Origin: Chloroflexota bacterium
GTDB lineage: Bacteria > Chloroflexota > Anaerolineae > Aggregatilineales > Aggregatilineaceae
DNA length: 7,999 bases
Assembly: GCA_016234525.1 (NCBI GenBank)
Contig: JACRBK010000257.1
Span: forward strand, 1 to 7,999
Reading direction: 5' to 3'
The position numbers and the translations under genes are program-made. Below the pieces are notes generated by a model. The model was not told where the DNA came from. It did no database searches and worked only from the letters and a program-made list of their open reading frames with translations. This document shows, piece by piece, positions 1 to 6,238 of this stretch (positions are counted from its first letter, which is position 1; every line of letters begins with the position of its first letter).

Positions 1-40
1 CTGCTTGGAGAGGTGGTAGTGGTCAGTCCACGTTTATTTT

Positions 41-89
41 GTAGGTGCGATGCTTGCGTCGCCCAGGGCAGGGCAAGCCCTGCCCCTAC
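41..89. repeat. 49-bp double-hairpin intergenic repeat (family A, full copy)
   Basis: The element starts GTAGG and ends CCCCTAC, so its ends are inverted. Inside lie two back-to-back palindromes. The first is imperfect (GCGATGC at 47-53 against GCGTCGC at 56-62, separated by TT-type spacing). The second is perfect: GGGCAGGGC at 66-74 and GCCCTGCCC at 77-85, with AA between. A shorter relative sharing GCCCTGCCCCTAC occurs at 6239-6261. Small palindromic elements with GTAGGGG/CCCCTAC ends are common between genes in Chloroflexota and cyanobacteria; that is general knowledge, and I infer it belongs to that class. There is no T-tract, so it is not called a terminator. Confidence 0.65.
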
Positions 90-142
90 ATCTCCAAATG
101 CTGCTCGGACTAACCAGTAGGGGATGAGGCTGCTTTCGATAT

Positions 143-172
143 CTGACGGCGCTCCTCTTTTTCTCTTAAATT
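143..172 (+). promoter_or_regulatory. Weak sigma70-like promoter candidate for the copper cluster
   Basis: CTGACG at 143-148 matches four of six bases of TTGACA. TAAATT at 167-172 matches four of six of TATAAT, with an 18-nt spacer. Transcription would begin near 179, leaving a leader of only about 7 to 13 nt before the GTG at 186 or ATG at 192. That would fit the absence of a clear Shine-Dalgarno site there (near-leaderless message). Low information content; offered as a candidate only. Confidence 0.25.
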
Positions 173-185
173 ATCGGCTCATTGA

Positions 186-1217
186 GTGACCATGCCTGAC
201 AAAAAAGTTTTGCTCCTCCCGGCGTTGTTTACGTTGGCGCTCGCGCCTGTGTTTATCGTGGCGCTGCTCACTTTCCAGCCGGACAAAAAATGCCCCGTGT
301 GTGATTGCTCGGCGGTTCCCGCCGGAGCCGTCACCCATACACACGGAACCGGCATCGCGTTCGAAATCAAAGACGATCTCCAGTTGATCTTTAATGTCGG
401 CCCGGCGGCGCAGCTTTATCAGGTGGTGGACGGCAATCTCGAACTGTGTGGCGAGATAACCGAGGGTGATCTGCGGCATATCACAATTGATGTGGTAGAT
501 GCGCGGCTGGCACTCGGTGAACGGCTGCCGGTCAGCGTGAATTTCACCCTGCGCCGCGCGGATACGAATGAGATCGTGGTGGAAGCAGGCGCACCCGCAA
601 TGTATGCACCAGGACACGGTTATCACTTCGGGGACAATTTTCTGCTGCCCGGCGGTGTGGAATACACCTGGACGGCGGTGATCAGCCCGGTTAACGCGCT
701 GCGCCAGGAGGGAGCACAAACCCTGTGGCTAGAGCCGGTGACGTGGGAAGGCCGCTTCACGCTCAATGTGGATGGCAGCATTGCGGGGCGAGCGGCAGCG
801 ATTCAGCCGATAGGACAGATTACGCAGGACGGGCTGCACGTCCAGATCGGTTATCAACAGGCTCAACCGCTCTACGAAGTCGGGGACAATGGCACGACCT
901 CACCGCAAGAAATCCCCCCCGGCAGTCTGTATTTTGTCGTCGATGTGACAGACCATGTTCTGAATTATGAGGAAAAGCTGCCCGGCGCGGCGGTCAGCGT
1001 GATCTTCCGGCAGGGAGTCACGGTGCATGAGGTTCCGTTCGAGCCGGTGATCTCGCCGCTCTATGGTTTCCACTATGGCGCGAATGTGGCGCTGGAACCG
1101 GGCCAGTGGCAGATCACGGTAGAAGTCGGCAGCCTTGATTTTCTGCGTCATGCGGGAGCAGCGGTTAATCTCGCCCGCGCCCCGGTGCGTGGTTCGTTTG
1201 AGTTCAACACTCCCTAA
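186..1217 (+). CDS. Membrane-anchored protein with two tandem P19/Tp34-like (iron transport-associated) metal-binding domains
   Basis: Predicted extracytoplasmic metal (copper or iron) binding protein. Residues about 8-30 form one hydrophobic segment, either a signal anchor or a signal peptide without a lipobox. A Cys cluster CPVCDC (C36, C39, C41) follows directly. Two repeats of the P19 fold (Campylobacter P19, Treponema Tp34; Pfam 'Fe2+ transport protein') cover about 48-195 and 212-340. Each carries the family signature: GYHFGDN near 147 in repeat 1, FHYGAN near 296 in repeat 2, and a WLEP-type C-terminal strand in repeat 1. Relative to P19, repeat 1 keeps His98, Met139 and His147 but has Gln174 where P19 has its last His. 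Repeat 2 has Tyr249 and Ile289 for the first His and the Met, but keeps His296 and His322. P19 is normally a single domain. The start is either GTG 186 or ATG 192; neither has a strong ribosome binding site. A PCu(A)C gene follows 18 nt downstream, then Sco, which favours a copper role. The family match is from memory of P19 motifs; the metal is inferred. Confidence 0.75.
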   Translation: MTMPDKKVLLLPALFTLALAPVFIVALLTFQPDKKCPVCDCSAVPAGAVTHTHGTGIAFEIKDDLQLIFNVGPAAQLYQVVDGNLELCGEITEGDLRHITIDVVDARLALGERLPVSVNFTLRRADTNEIVVEAGAPAMYAPGHGYHFGDNFLLPGGVEYTWTAVISPVNALRQEGAQTLWLEPVTWEGRFTLNVDGSIAGRAAAIQPIGQITQDGLHVQIGYQQAQPLYEVGDNGTTSPQEIPPGSLYFVVDVTDHVLNYEEKLPGAAVSVIFRQGVTVHEVPFEPVISPLYGFHYGANVALEPGQWQITVEVGSLDFLRHAGAAVNLARAPVRGSFEFNTP

Positions 1218-1238
1218 ACAATCCATTCGGAGGATATG

Positions 1239-1754
1239 ATGATTCAGTCCACCCGCTCGAATAAACGTTTTTGGCTGCTGCTGGTAATCGCCCTGGTCTT
1301 GATCACGACCCTGAGCGCCTGTTATAAGAAAGAAGACAAAGACGATAAAAAGGGCGAACTTGTGATCAAGGATGCCTGGGTGCGCGCTACCATCCCGATA
1401 GGCGATACAGAAGGGGCAGATTCCGGCATGGGTCGTGTCAGCGGGGCGTTTATGATGATCGAAAACAGCACCGATCAGGCGGAGCGGCTGATTCGCGTCG
1501 AAATCCCTACCGAGATCGCAAGCGTAGTCGAGATTCACGAAACGACGATGATGGGTGACGTGATGCAAATGCGTCCGGTAGAAGGGATCGATGTTCCCGC
1601 CGGAGGCAGCGCGGAACTCAAACCCGGCAGTTTTCATGTGATGCTGTTGGGCGTCCAGAAAGATTTGAACCCCGGCGATACTGTCTCGCTGACGCTAGTT
1701 TTTGAATCCGGCAAAACCCTCACGGTAGACGCGGCGGTTAAGGCGATGGAGTAA
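1239..1754 (+). CDS. PCu(A)C-type periplasmic copper chaperone lipoprotein
   Basis: PCu(A)C proteins bind Cu(I) outside the cytoplasm and help load the CuA centre of cytochrome c oxidase subunit II, together with Sco. The diagnostic motif H-X10-M-X21-H-X-M is present exactly: counting from ATG 1236, His101, Met112, His134 and Met136. The N-terminus is a lipoprotein signal: basic SNKR, a hydrophobic run, then lipobox LSAC with the lipidated Cys at residue 29. A short charged linker rich in Lys and Asp (about 30-40) precedes the beta-sandwich domain. Two adjacent ATGs are possible. GGAGG at 1229-1233 lies only 2 nt before ATG 1236 but 5 nt before ATG 1239, so 1239 is preferred. It sits between the P19-like gene (18 nt upstream to the first ATG) and the Sco gene, consistent with one operon. 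Normal family length. Confidence 0.93.
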   Translation: MIQSTRSNKRFWLLLVIALVLITTLSACYKKEDKDDKKGELVIKDAWVRATIPIGDTEGADSGMGRVSGAFMMIENSTDQAERLIRVEIPTEIASVVEIHETTMMGDVMQMRPVEGIDVPAGGSAELKPGSFHVMLLGVQKDLNPGDTVSLTLVFESGKTLTVDAAVKAME

Positions 1755-1765
1755 GCGGAATACAG

Positions 1766-2473
1766 ATGGAATTTTATAAAATGATCGGCAGTGTATATTC
1801 TCCCCTTTTCCCGCTGCGCAGAGAAAGGGGCCGGGGGATAGGGGTAAAACGCAGCAAAACGCGCCGCGCCCCAATGTCGGTTCTGCTGGTACTGCTCTTG
1901 TTCGCCATCTTGCTGGCGGGATGTACCAAAAGCGACGGCAGCAAACCGCCAACGGCAACGCCGCTGCCCGGCACCGTGTTAGACCCGCCGCGCGAAGTGC
2001 GAGATTTCACCCTGACCAGCCACACCGGGGAGCCGCTGAGTCTGCACGATCTGCGCGGAAAAGTCGTGCTGATGTTTTTCGGTTACACTAACTGCCCGGA
2101 CGTTTGCCCGACGACCCTCGCCGAGTTTAAGCGCGTCAAAACTGAACTGGGCGACGAGGCGCAAAACGTCGCTTTTGTGTTCGTGAGCGTCGACGGCGCA
2201 CGCGATACGCCTGAGCGGCTGGCGGCGTATGTGGCAGCATTCGATCCCGACTTCATCGGCCTGACCGGGGAGGATGTCACCCTTCGCACCATCGGCAAAG
2301 ATTACGGGCTGTTTTATCAGCGCGTCAACTACGACAGCGCTCAGGAAGGTAATTATCTGGTTGATCACACTGCCTCCTCGTTTGCGCTGGATGCGGAGGG
2401 ACGGCTGAGCATCATCTTCCCGTACCAGACCGACCCGGCGATCATGGCTCAGCGCATCCGCAGTATTATGTGA
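1766..2473 (+). CDS. Sco1/SenC/PrrC family copper-binding lipoprotein
   Basis: Thioredoxin-fold protein that delivers copper to, or reduces, the CuA site of cytochrome oxidase. The metal-site motif CPDVC is present as Cys110 and Cys114 (numbering from 1766), within FGYTNCPDVCPTTL. The distal ligand is His201 in VDHTAS. The lipobox LLAGC puts the lipidated Cys at residue 53. The start is uncertain. ATG 1766 follows the PCu(A)C stop by 11 nt with a weak GGA at 1757-1759; ATG 1781 is also in frame. ATG 1874 (residue 37) would give a 199-aa protein, but it has no Shine-Dalgarno and would remove the basic stretch KRSKTRR that a lipoprotein signal needs before its hydrophobic core. Residues about 12-27 are encoded by a palindromic repeat (1799-1848) that recurs at 6109-6161, so the N-terminus may be an insertion that stayed in frame. 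Confidence 0.95.
   Translation: MEFYKMIGSVYSPLFPLRRERGRGIGVKRSKTRRAPMSVLLVLLLFAILLAGCTKSDGSKPPTATPLPGTVLDPPREVRDFTLTSHTGEPLSLHDLRGKVVLMFFGYTNCPDVCPTTLAEFKRVKTELGDEAQNVAFVFVSVDGARDTPERLAAYVAAFDPDFIGLTGEDVTLRTIGKDYGLFYQRVNYDSAQEGNYLVDHTASSFALDAEGRLSIIFPYQTDPAIMAQRIRSIM
1799..1848. repeat. Palindromic repeat, family B, copy 1 (inside the Sco 5' region)
   Basis: The core is the 8-bp self-complementary CTGCGCAG at 1814-1821. It is flanked by CCCCTTT at 1802-1808 and AAAGGGG at 1824-1830, which can form a 7-bp outer stem. To its right lies a G-rich arm ending GGATAGGGGTAAA. The second copy at 6109-6161 has the same core orientation, but its outer flanks are exchanged: the TTTACCCCTATCC arm lies on its left. 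The element is in frame with the Sco ORF and open throughout. Confidence 0.7.
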
Positions 2474-2482
2474 GGCAAACAC

Positions 2483-2800
2483 ATGCCCGATTTTGAAGTG
2501 TTCACAGACTACAACAATCGTGCGATTCGCCTGACTAACGAACGATGGACACATATTCTCGAACATCCAGAAATGATTGAGCAGCGAGAACGGCTGATTG
2601 AAACCCTTGCTGCTCCTGATATGGTGATTACGACTGTTAAAGACTCAAATGTTCATGCTTATCACCGCCTGTATGAACATACACCAGTCACACGCAAATA
2701 TTTGGTTATTGCTGTTAAAATAGAAACAGACGATGCATTTATACTAACAGCCTACTTTTCGAGCCGTCTGAAGAAAGGACCAATCGTATGGATTCCTTGA
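2483..2800 (+). CDS. Small putative nuclease-fold protein (PBECR/RelE-EndoU-like), possible toxin of a pair
   Basis: 105 aa, soluble, no signal. It resembles short proteins annotated in Chloroflexota and cyanobacteria as phage-associated Barnase-EndoU-ColicinE5/D-RelE-like (PBECR) nuclease-fold domains. The N-terminal part RAIRLTNERWTHILEHPEM (13-31) offers conserved-looking His24 and His28. The C-terminal part TAYFSSRLKKG (89-99), ending in an IVW strand, looks like the usual terminal motif. Catalysis has not been shown for this group as far as I know. GAGG at 2472-2475 overlaps the Sco stop and serves ATG 2483, 9 nt after that stop, so it may be cotranscribed and coupled. It overlaps the following DUF2283 gene by 13 nt. 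Base composition is visibly more AT-rich than the flanking genes (19 G+C in the 60 bases from 2701). This suggests a separate origin. Function is inferred from family resemblance and arrangement. Confidence 0.6.
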   Translation: MPDFEVFTDYNNRAIRLTNERWTHILEHPEMIEQRERLIETLAAPDMVITTVKDSNVHAYHRLYEHTPVTRKYLVIAVKIETDDAFILTAYFSSRLKKGPIVWIP

Positions 2801-3003
2801 AAATCTGGTATGACCGTGAAGGCGATTATCTGGAGGTTATCTTTGAGGATGCGCCAGCCAGTCTTGAAGAAATCAGCGACGATATATTTGAACGTCGGAC
2901 AGTTGACGGGCGCGTGATAGGATTCGTCGTGTTTAATTTTAGCCAGCATGATCGAGACAAACTGCACCTGCCATTAGTCATTACAGCGGTAGCAGCCGCC
3001 TAG
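2788..3003 (+). CDS. DUF2283 family small protein, possible antitoxin partner
   Basis: 71 aa. Begins LKIWYDREGDYLEVIF, the typical DUF2283 opening (a Tyr-Asp-x-Glu-x-Asp-type first strand and turn), followed by an acidic stretch (EDAPASLEEISDD) and DGRVIGFVVFNFS, the usual second half. No enzymatic motif is visible. AAAGGA at 2774-2779, 8 nt before the ATG, is a good ribosome binding site lying inside the upstream gene, and the two coding regions overlap by 13 nt in different frames. Tight coupling of a small nuclease-fold gene to a small acidic DUF2283 gene is what one expects of a toxin-antitoxin module, though antitoxin activity is an inference. The family assignment is fairly secure from the sequence pattern. 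Confidence 0.75.
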   Translation: MDSLKIWYDREGDYLEVIFEDAPASLEEISDDIFERRTVDGRVIGFVVFNFSQHDRDKLHLPLVITAVAAA

Positions 3004-3148
3004 CTGAACTTGGATTCTGCTGCTTTTCACGCCAACTCCCTTTCGTATCACACAATCGTGACAGTTAGTACTATCGACCTCGCGCCGGGCATGTTATTCT
3101 GCCGATCAAATCAACTCCAATAAATATTTAGGCCGTAATAGATTTTGC

Positions 3149-3154
3149 GAGGAG
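3149..3154 (+). promoter_or_regulatory. Ribosome binding site deciding the TTG start of glpA
   Basis: GAGGAG lies 7 nt before TTG 3162. The next in-frame stretch already encodes the first beta strand of the FAD fold (VDVLVIGGG), so a later start would delete the nucleotide-binding motif. This makes TTG the only reasonable initiation codon. Confidence 0.8.
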
Positions 3155-3161
3155 CGCGCGT

Positions 3162-4745
3162 TTGTCTGCTCAATCGGTGGATGTATTGGTGATCGGCGGG
3201 GGCGCGACCGGGGCCGCGGCGGTCTACGATCTGGCGCGGCGCGGGCTGCGGGCGATCCTGGTCGAACAACACGATCTCGCTACCGGCACATCGGGCCGTT
3301 ATCATGGCCTGCTGCATTCCGGCGGGCGGTATGTCGTGCGCGACCCCGAAACGGCCCGCGAATGTATTGACGAAAATACCATTTTGCGCCGGATCGTCCC
3401 GTTCTCGATTGAAGATACCGGCGGGCTGTTCGTCGCCACGCCCGCAGACCCGGCGGATTTCCCGGCGAAGTGGGTGCAAGCCTGCGCTGATGCCGGAATC
3501 CCGGTCGAGGCGATCACCCCGGCCCAGGCGCGCGCCCAGGAACCCGCCCTCACGTCACAGATCACCGCCGTTTACCGGATTCCCGATGGCGCGTGCGACG
3601 GCTTCGACATGATTCACGGTTTTATCGAAGCAGCGCGGGCGTTCGGCGGGGATGTGCTGATCTATCACCGCGTGACCGGGCTGATCCGCGAAGGGGATGC
3701 CGTCGTCGGAGCGCACTTAGAAGATACACGCACCGGGGAAAAACGCACCATTTACGCCACCTGTGTACTCAATGCCGCCGGTCCCTGGTGCGGCGTGGTG
3801 GCTGGACTCGCCGGGCTGGATGTGAAGATCAAGTTTGACCGGGGCGCAATGATCGCCATGAATACGCGCTGGGTGAATACGGTCGTCAACCGCCTGCGCC
3901 CGGCCTCCGATGGTGATATTCTGGTTCCAGTAGGAACCGTGTGTGTGCTGGGTACCACGTCCGTCATCACCGAACAGCCGGACGATTACCGGATCGAAGC
4001 CTGGGAAGTCAGTAAAATTCTGAATGATGCCGATGCCGTCGTGCCGGGCATTCGGTTGGGCCGGGCACTACGCGCCTGGGCGGGGGTGCGTCCGCTCTAT
4101 GAGCCGCCGGAAGCCGGTAACGGTGACGCGATAGGGCGCGATGTCAAACGCACCTTCTCCGTGATCGATCACCAGCAGCGCGACGGCGTGCGCGGCCTGG
4201 TGACAGTGGTCGGTGGAAAATTGACTACCTGCCGCCTGATGGCCGAAAAAGCGGTGGACGTGGTGTGCCAGCAGTTGAGCCATACCCGCCCCTGCACCAC
4301 CGCCGCCGAAGTATTGCCCGGCGTAAAAACGAATCCCCACCGCCTGGATCACCGCTTGCACCACCTGGAACACGGCGAAACACCCGGCGAATTGATCTGC
4401 GAATGTGAAATGGTCACGCGCCCACAGTTAGAAAAAGCCATCGCCGCTTATGGGGATCAGCCGGTGGCGCTGGATGATCTGCGGCGCGATCTGCGCCTGG
4501 GCATGGGACCATGTCAGGCAGGATTTTGCGCGTACCGGGCGGCGGGCATTTTGCAGCAGGCGAAAAAACAATCCAGCGCCGACACCACGCGCGCCTTACA
4601 CGATTTTGTGAACGAACGTTACCGGGGCGTGCGCCCCCTGTTGTGGGGCCACCAGCTTCGCCAGCTTTATCTGGATGAAATGATCTATCGCCGCACACTC
4701 GGCCTGGATCAACTGGCAGCGCCGGAGGAACCAAGCCATGACTGA
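3162..4745 (+). CDS. glpA: Anaerobic glycerol-3-phosphate dehydrogenase subunit A
   Basis: Catalytic flavoprotein that oxidises sn-glycerol-3-phosphate to dihydroxyacetone phosphate and passes electrons through GlpB/GlpC to the quinone pool at the membrane. The FAD-binding motif GGGATG is at 12-17, followed by the strongly GlpA-like stretch with HDLATGTSGR and HGLLHSGGRYVV. The second conserved FAD region GGKLTTCRLMAE lies near 350-361. A C-terminal BFD-like [2Fe-2S] domain (about 408-460) has all four cysteines: Cys413 and Cys415 in CEC, Cys451 and Cys456 in CQAGFC. The motif order and the C-terminal domain match E. coli GlpA (about 540 aa); at 527 aa the protein is full length. This domain separates it from aerobic GlpD. 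Start is TTG with GAGGAG 7 nt upstream. The stop overlaps the glpB start by 8 nt, indicating translational coupling. Confidence 0.95.
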   Translation: MSAQSVDVLVIGGGATGAAAVYDLARRGLRAILVEQHDLATGTSGRYHGLLHSGGRYVVRDPETARECIDENTILRRIVPFSIEDTGGLFVATPADPADFPAKWVQACADAGIPVEAITPAQARAQEPALTSQITAVYRIPDGACDGFDMIHGFIEAARAFGGDVLIYHRVTGLIREGDAVVGAHLEDTRTGEKRTIYATCVLNAAGPWCGVVAGLAGLDVKIKFDRGAMIAMNTRWVNTVVNRLRPASDGDILVPVGTVCVLGTTSVITEQPDDYRIEAWEVSKILNDADAVVPGIRLGRALRAWAGVRPLYEPPEAGNGDAIGRDVKRTFSVIDHQQRDGVRGLVTVVGGKLTTCRLMAEKAVDVVCQQLSHTRPCTTAAEVLPGVKTNPHRLDHRLHHLEHGETPGELICECEMVTRPQLEKAIAAYGDQPVALDDLRRDLRLGMGPCQAGFCAYRAAGILQQAKKQSSADTTRALHDFVNERYRGVRPLLWGHQLRQLYLDEMIYRRTLGLDQLAAPEEPSHD

Positions 4746-6060
4746 TACTGGTAAAACACCCAGCAGCGGGCAGTATGCCTTCCCGCGCACGCAAGGAACC
4801 GATGTGATCGTAATCGGGGCCGGATTAGCCGGACTGTTAGCCGCCGCCAAAGCGGTACGGGCGGGTGCCAAAGTGCGCCTGATCGCCCAGGGATGGGGCC
4901 AACAGATCGTAACTCCCGGCTGGATCAGCGTGTGTGACCGGGCTGACGATGACGTGATCGCGGAGGTGCGCGGCTTTGCAGCGCTGCACCCGGATCATCC
5001 CTACGCGCTCGCCGGAGATGACGCAGTAGTGCGCGGTTTGGCCTCTTTTTGCAGGCTGGCGGAAGAGATCGGTGAGCCGTATGAACAGCGCACCAAAGAC
5101 GGACACAACCTGCGCCTGATCACCATGCTCGGCGCAATCCAGACCCCATTAGCCGCGCCGCAGGGCATCGCGCACGGCGATCTGACCGGATTCAGCGAAT
5201 CGCTGCTGCTGGTGGGCTTTAATGGCTGGCGCGACTTTTATCCCGAAATGGCAGCGGGCAACCTGCAACAGCAGGGTATCAACGCCCGCGCGATCCGGGT
5301 TGATCTGCCCGCCGGGGCGCGCGGCTGGGACTTGTATCCTGCCGAACTGGCGCTGCTGCTGGATCAAGTCGACGCGCGTAACATGATCATTCACCAGATC
5401 AAACCCCACCTGAGCGGCGTAGACAAAATCGGCTTTCCGGCGGTGCTGGGCATGGATCAGCACCTGGAGGCGCTCAGCCACCTGTCGGAGCAGTTGGGCC
5501 GTCCCTGTTTCGAGATTCCCACCCTGCCCCCCAGCCTATCAGGAACGCGCCTGAGCCAAAAGCTGCGCGGCTGGCTGCTGCGGCGCCGGGCGCGCGTACA
5601 GATCGGTCACCCGGTTCTGCGCGGAATCATGCAAGAGCGGCGCTGCGTGGGGGTCGAAGTGGGGGCGTTGGGACACAATAATATTTTTCACGCCGATCAT
5701 GTGATCCTCGCTACCGGCGGATTGTATAACGGCGGTATTCAAAGTGACGAAACGGGCCGCCTATGGGAGCCGGTATTCAATCTGCCGGTGATGGCTCCCC
5801 CTGGCGAGGGGCGCTCCGGCTGGTATGAGGATCGGCTGCTGCACGAACAAGGCCATCCGATTCACCGCCTGGTGGGGCTGCGCGTGGACTCGTGTATGCG
5901 CCCATTGGACGCTAGCGGTGCGCCTATGCTAGAAAATGTGTATGCGGTGGGGCATCTGCTGGCGGGATTCAACCCGCTCACCGATGGCTGCGCCGAAGGA
6001 ATCGCGCTGGCGACCGCCTATAAGGCTATCGCTACCGCGCTTGGATTGAAGAAAATTTAG
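4738..6060 (+). CDS. glpB: Anaerobic glycerol-3-phosphate dehydrogenase subunit B
   Basis: Second subunit of the GlpABC complex, a flavoprotein-like partner that links GlpA to GlpC. It has a Rossmann FAD motif GAGLAG at 27-32 and an ATGGLYNGG segment in the middle of the C-terminal half. Near the end is the family's FAD-closing motif ENVYAVGHLLAGFNP, followed by DGCAEGIALATA, with the same order as E. coli GlpB. At 440 aa it is about 20 residues longer than the E. coli protein. The extra residues are an N-terminal tail (1-20) rich in Ser, Gly and Thr, with no alternative Met. GGAGG at 4724-4728 lies 9 nt before ATG 4738, which supports this start. It overlaps the end of glpA. The expected next gene, glpC, appears only at 7784, after two unrelated genes. 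Confidence 0.93.
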   Translation: MTDTGKTPSSGQYAFPRTQGTDVIVIGAGLAGLLAAAKAVRAGAKVRLIAQGWGQQIVTPGWISVCDRADDDVIAEVRGFAALHPDHPYALAGDDAVVRGLASFCRLAEEIGEPYEQRTKDGHNLRLITMLGAIQTPLAAPQGIAHGDLTGFSESLLLVGFNGWRDFYPEMAAGNLQQQGINARAIRVDLPAGARGWDLYPAELALLLDQVDARNMIIHQIKPHLSGVDKIGFPAVLGMDQHLEALSHLSEQLGRPCFEIPTLPPSLSGTRLSQKLRGWLLRRRARVQIGHPVLRGIMQERRCVGVEVGALGHNNIFHADHVILATGGLYNGGIQSDETGRLWEPVFNLPVMAPPGEGRSGWYEDRLLHEQGHPIHRLVGLRVDSCMRPLDASGAPMLENVYAVGHLLAGFNPLTDGCAEGIALATAYKAIATALGLKKI

Positions 6061-6108
6061 CCTTACCCCCTGTTAATGCACTTTTACTATTTAATCGGGT
6101 TATGCGGA

Positions 6109-6161
6109 TTTACCCCTATCCCCCCGGCCCCCTTTCCCCGCTGCGCAGAGAAAAGGGGAGA
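6109..6161. repeat. Palindromic repeat, family B, copy 2
   Basis: Begins TTTACCCCTATCCCCCCGG, continues to CCCCTTT at 6129-6135, the palindromic core CTGCGCAG at 6141-6148, AAAGGGG at 6152-6158, and ends AGA. Its left arm is the reverse complement of the right arm of copy 1 at 1831-1848, while the core with its neighbours (CCG before, AGAAA after) reads the same way in both copies. Confidence 0.7.
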
Positions 6162-6176
6162 AGGGTGGGCGGCGGT

Positions 6177-6203
6177 CCCCTCTCCAACACGGTTGGAGAG
6201 GGG
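6177..6203. repeat. Perfect 12-bp inverted repeat (hairpin) downstream of glpB
   Basis: CCCCTCTCCAAC at 6177-6188 and GTTGGAGAGGGG at 6192-6203 pair perfectly around a 3-nt ACG loop. It lies 116 nt after the glpB stop. The stem could pause or stop transcription or protect the 3' end of the glpAB message. However, the following bases are GTAGGGGGTGAGG, with a short TTTT only at about 6220, so it is not a canonical intrinsic terminator. It is flanked by two other palindromes and is more likely part of a composite intergenic repeat. Confidence 0.6.
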
Positions 6204-6238
6204 GTAGGGGGTGAGGCCGTTTTAAGTTGACACTCATT

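Noticed and set aside
41..89. CRISPR-like repeat or small structured RNA
   Set aside because: Only one full copy plus one distant partial copy, no regular spacers, and no RNA family features beyond two simple hairpins.
900..1637. 245-codon open frame on the minus strand across the P19-like and PCu(A)C genes
   Set aside because: It lies opposite two well-supported genes, has a low-complexity His/Arg/Asp-rich translation and no recognisable domain; a shadow of GC-rich codon usage.
3072..3100. Promoter for glpA (extended -10 TGTTATTCT at 3092-3100)
   Set aside because: The -10 matches four of six plus a TG, but the -35 region TATCGA is poor; not enough to annotate. No convincing operator palindrome was seen in 3004-3161.
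6177..6203. Intrinsic terminator for glpAB
   Set aside because: The hairpin is perfect, but no U-tract follows on either strand, and it is embedded in a block of repeats. Reported as an inverted repeat.
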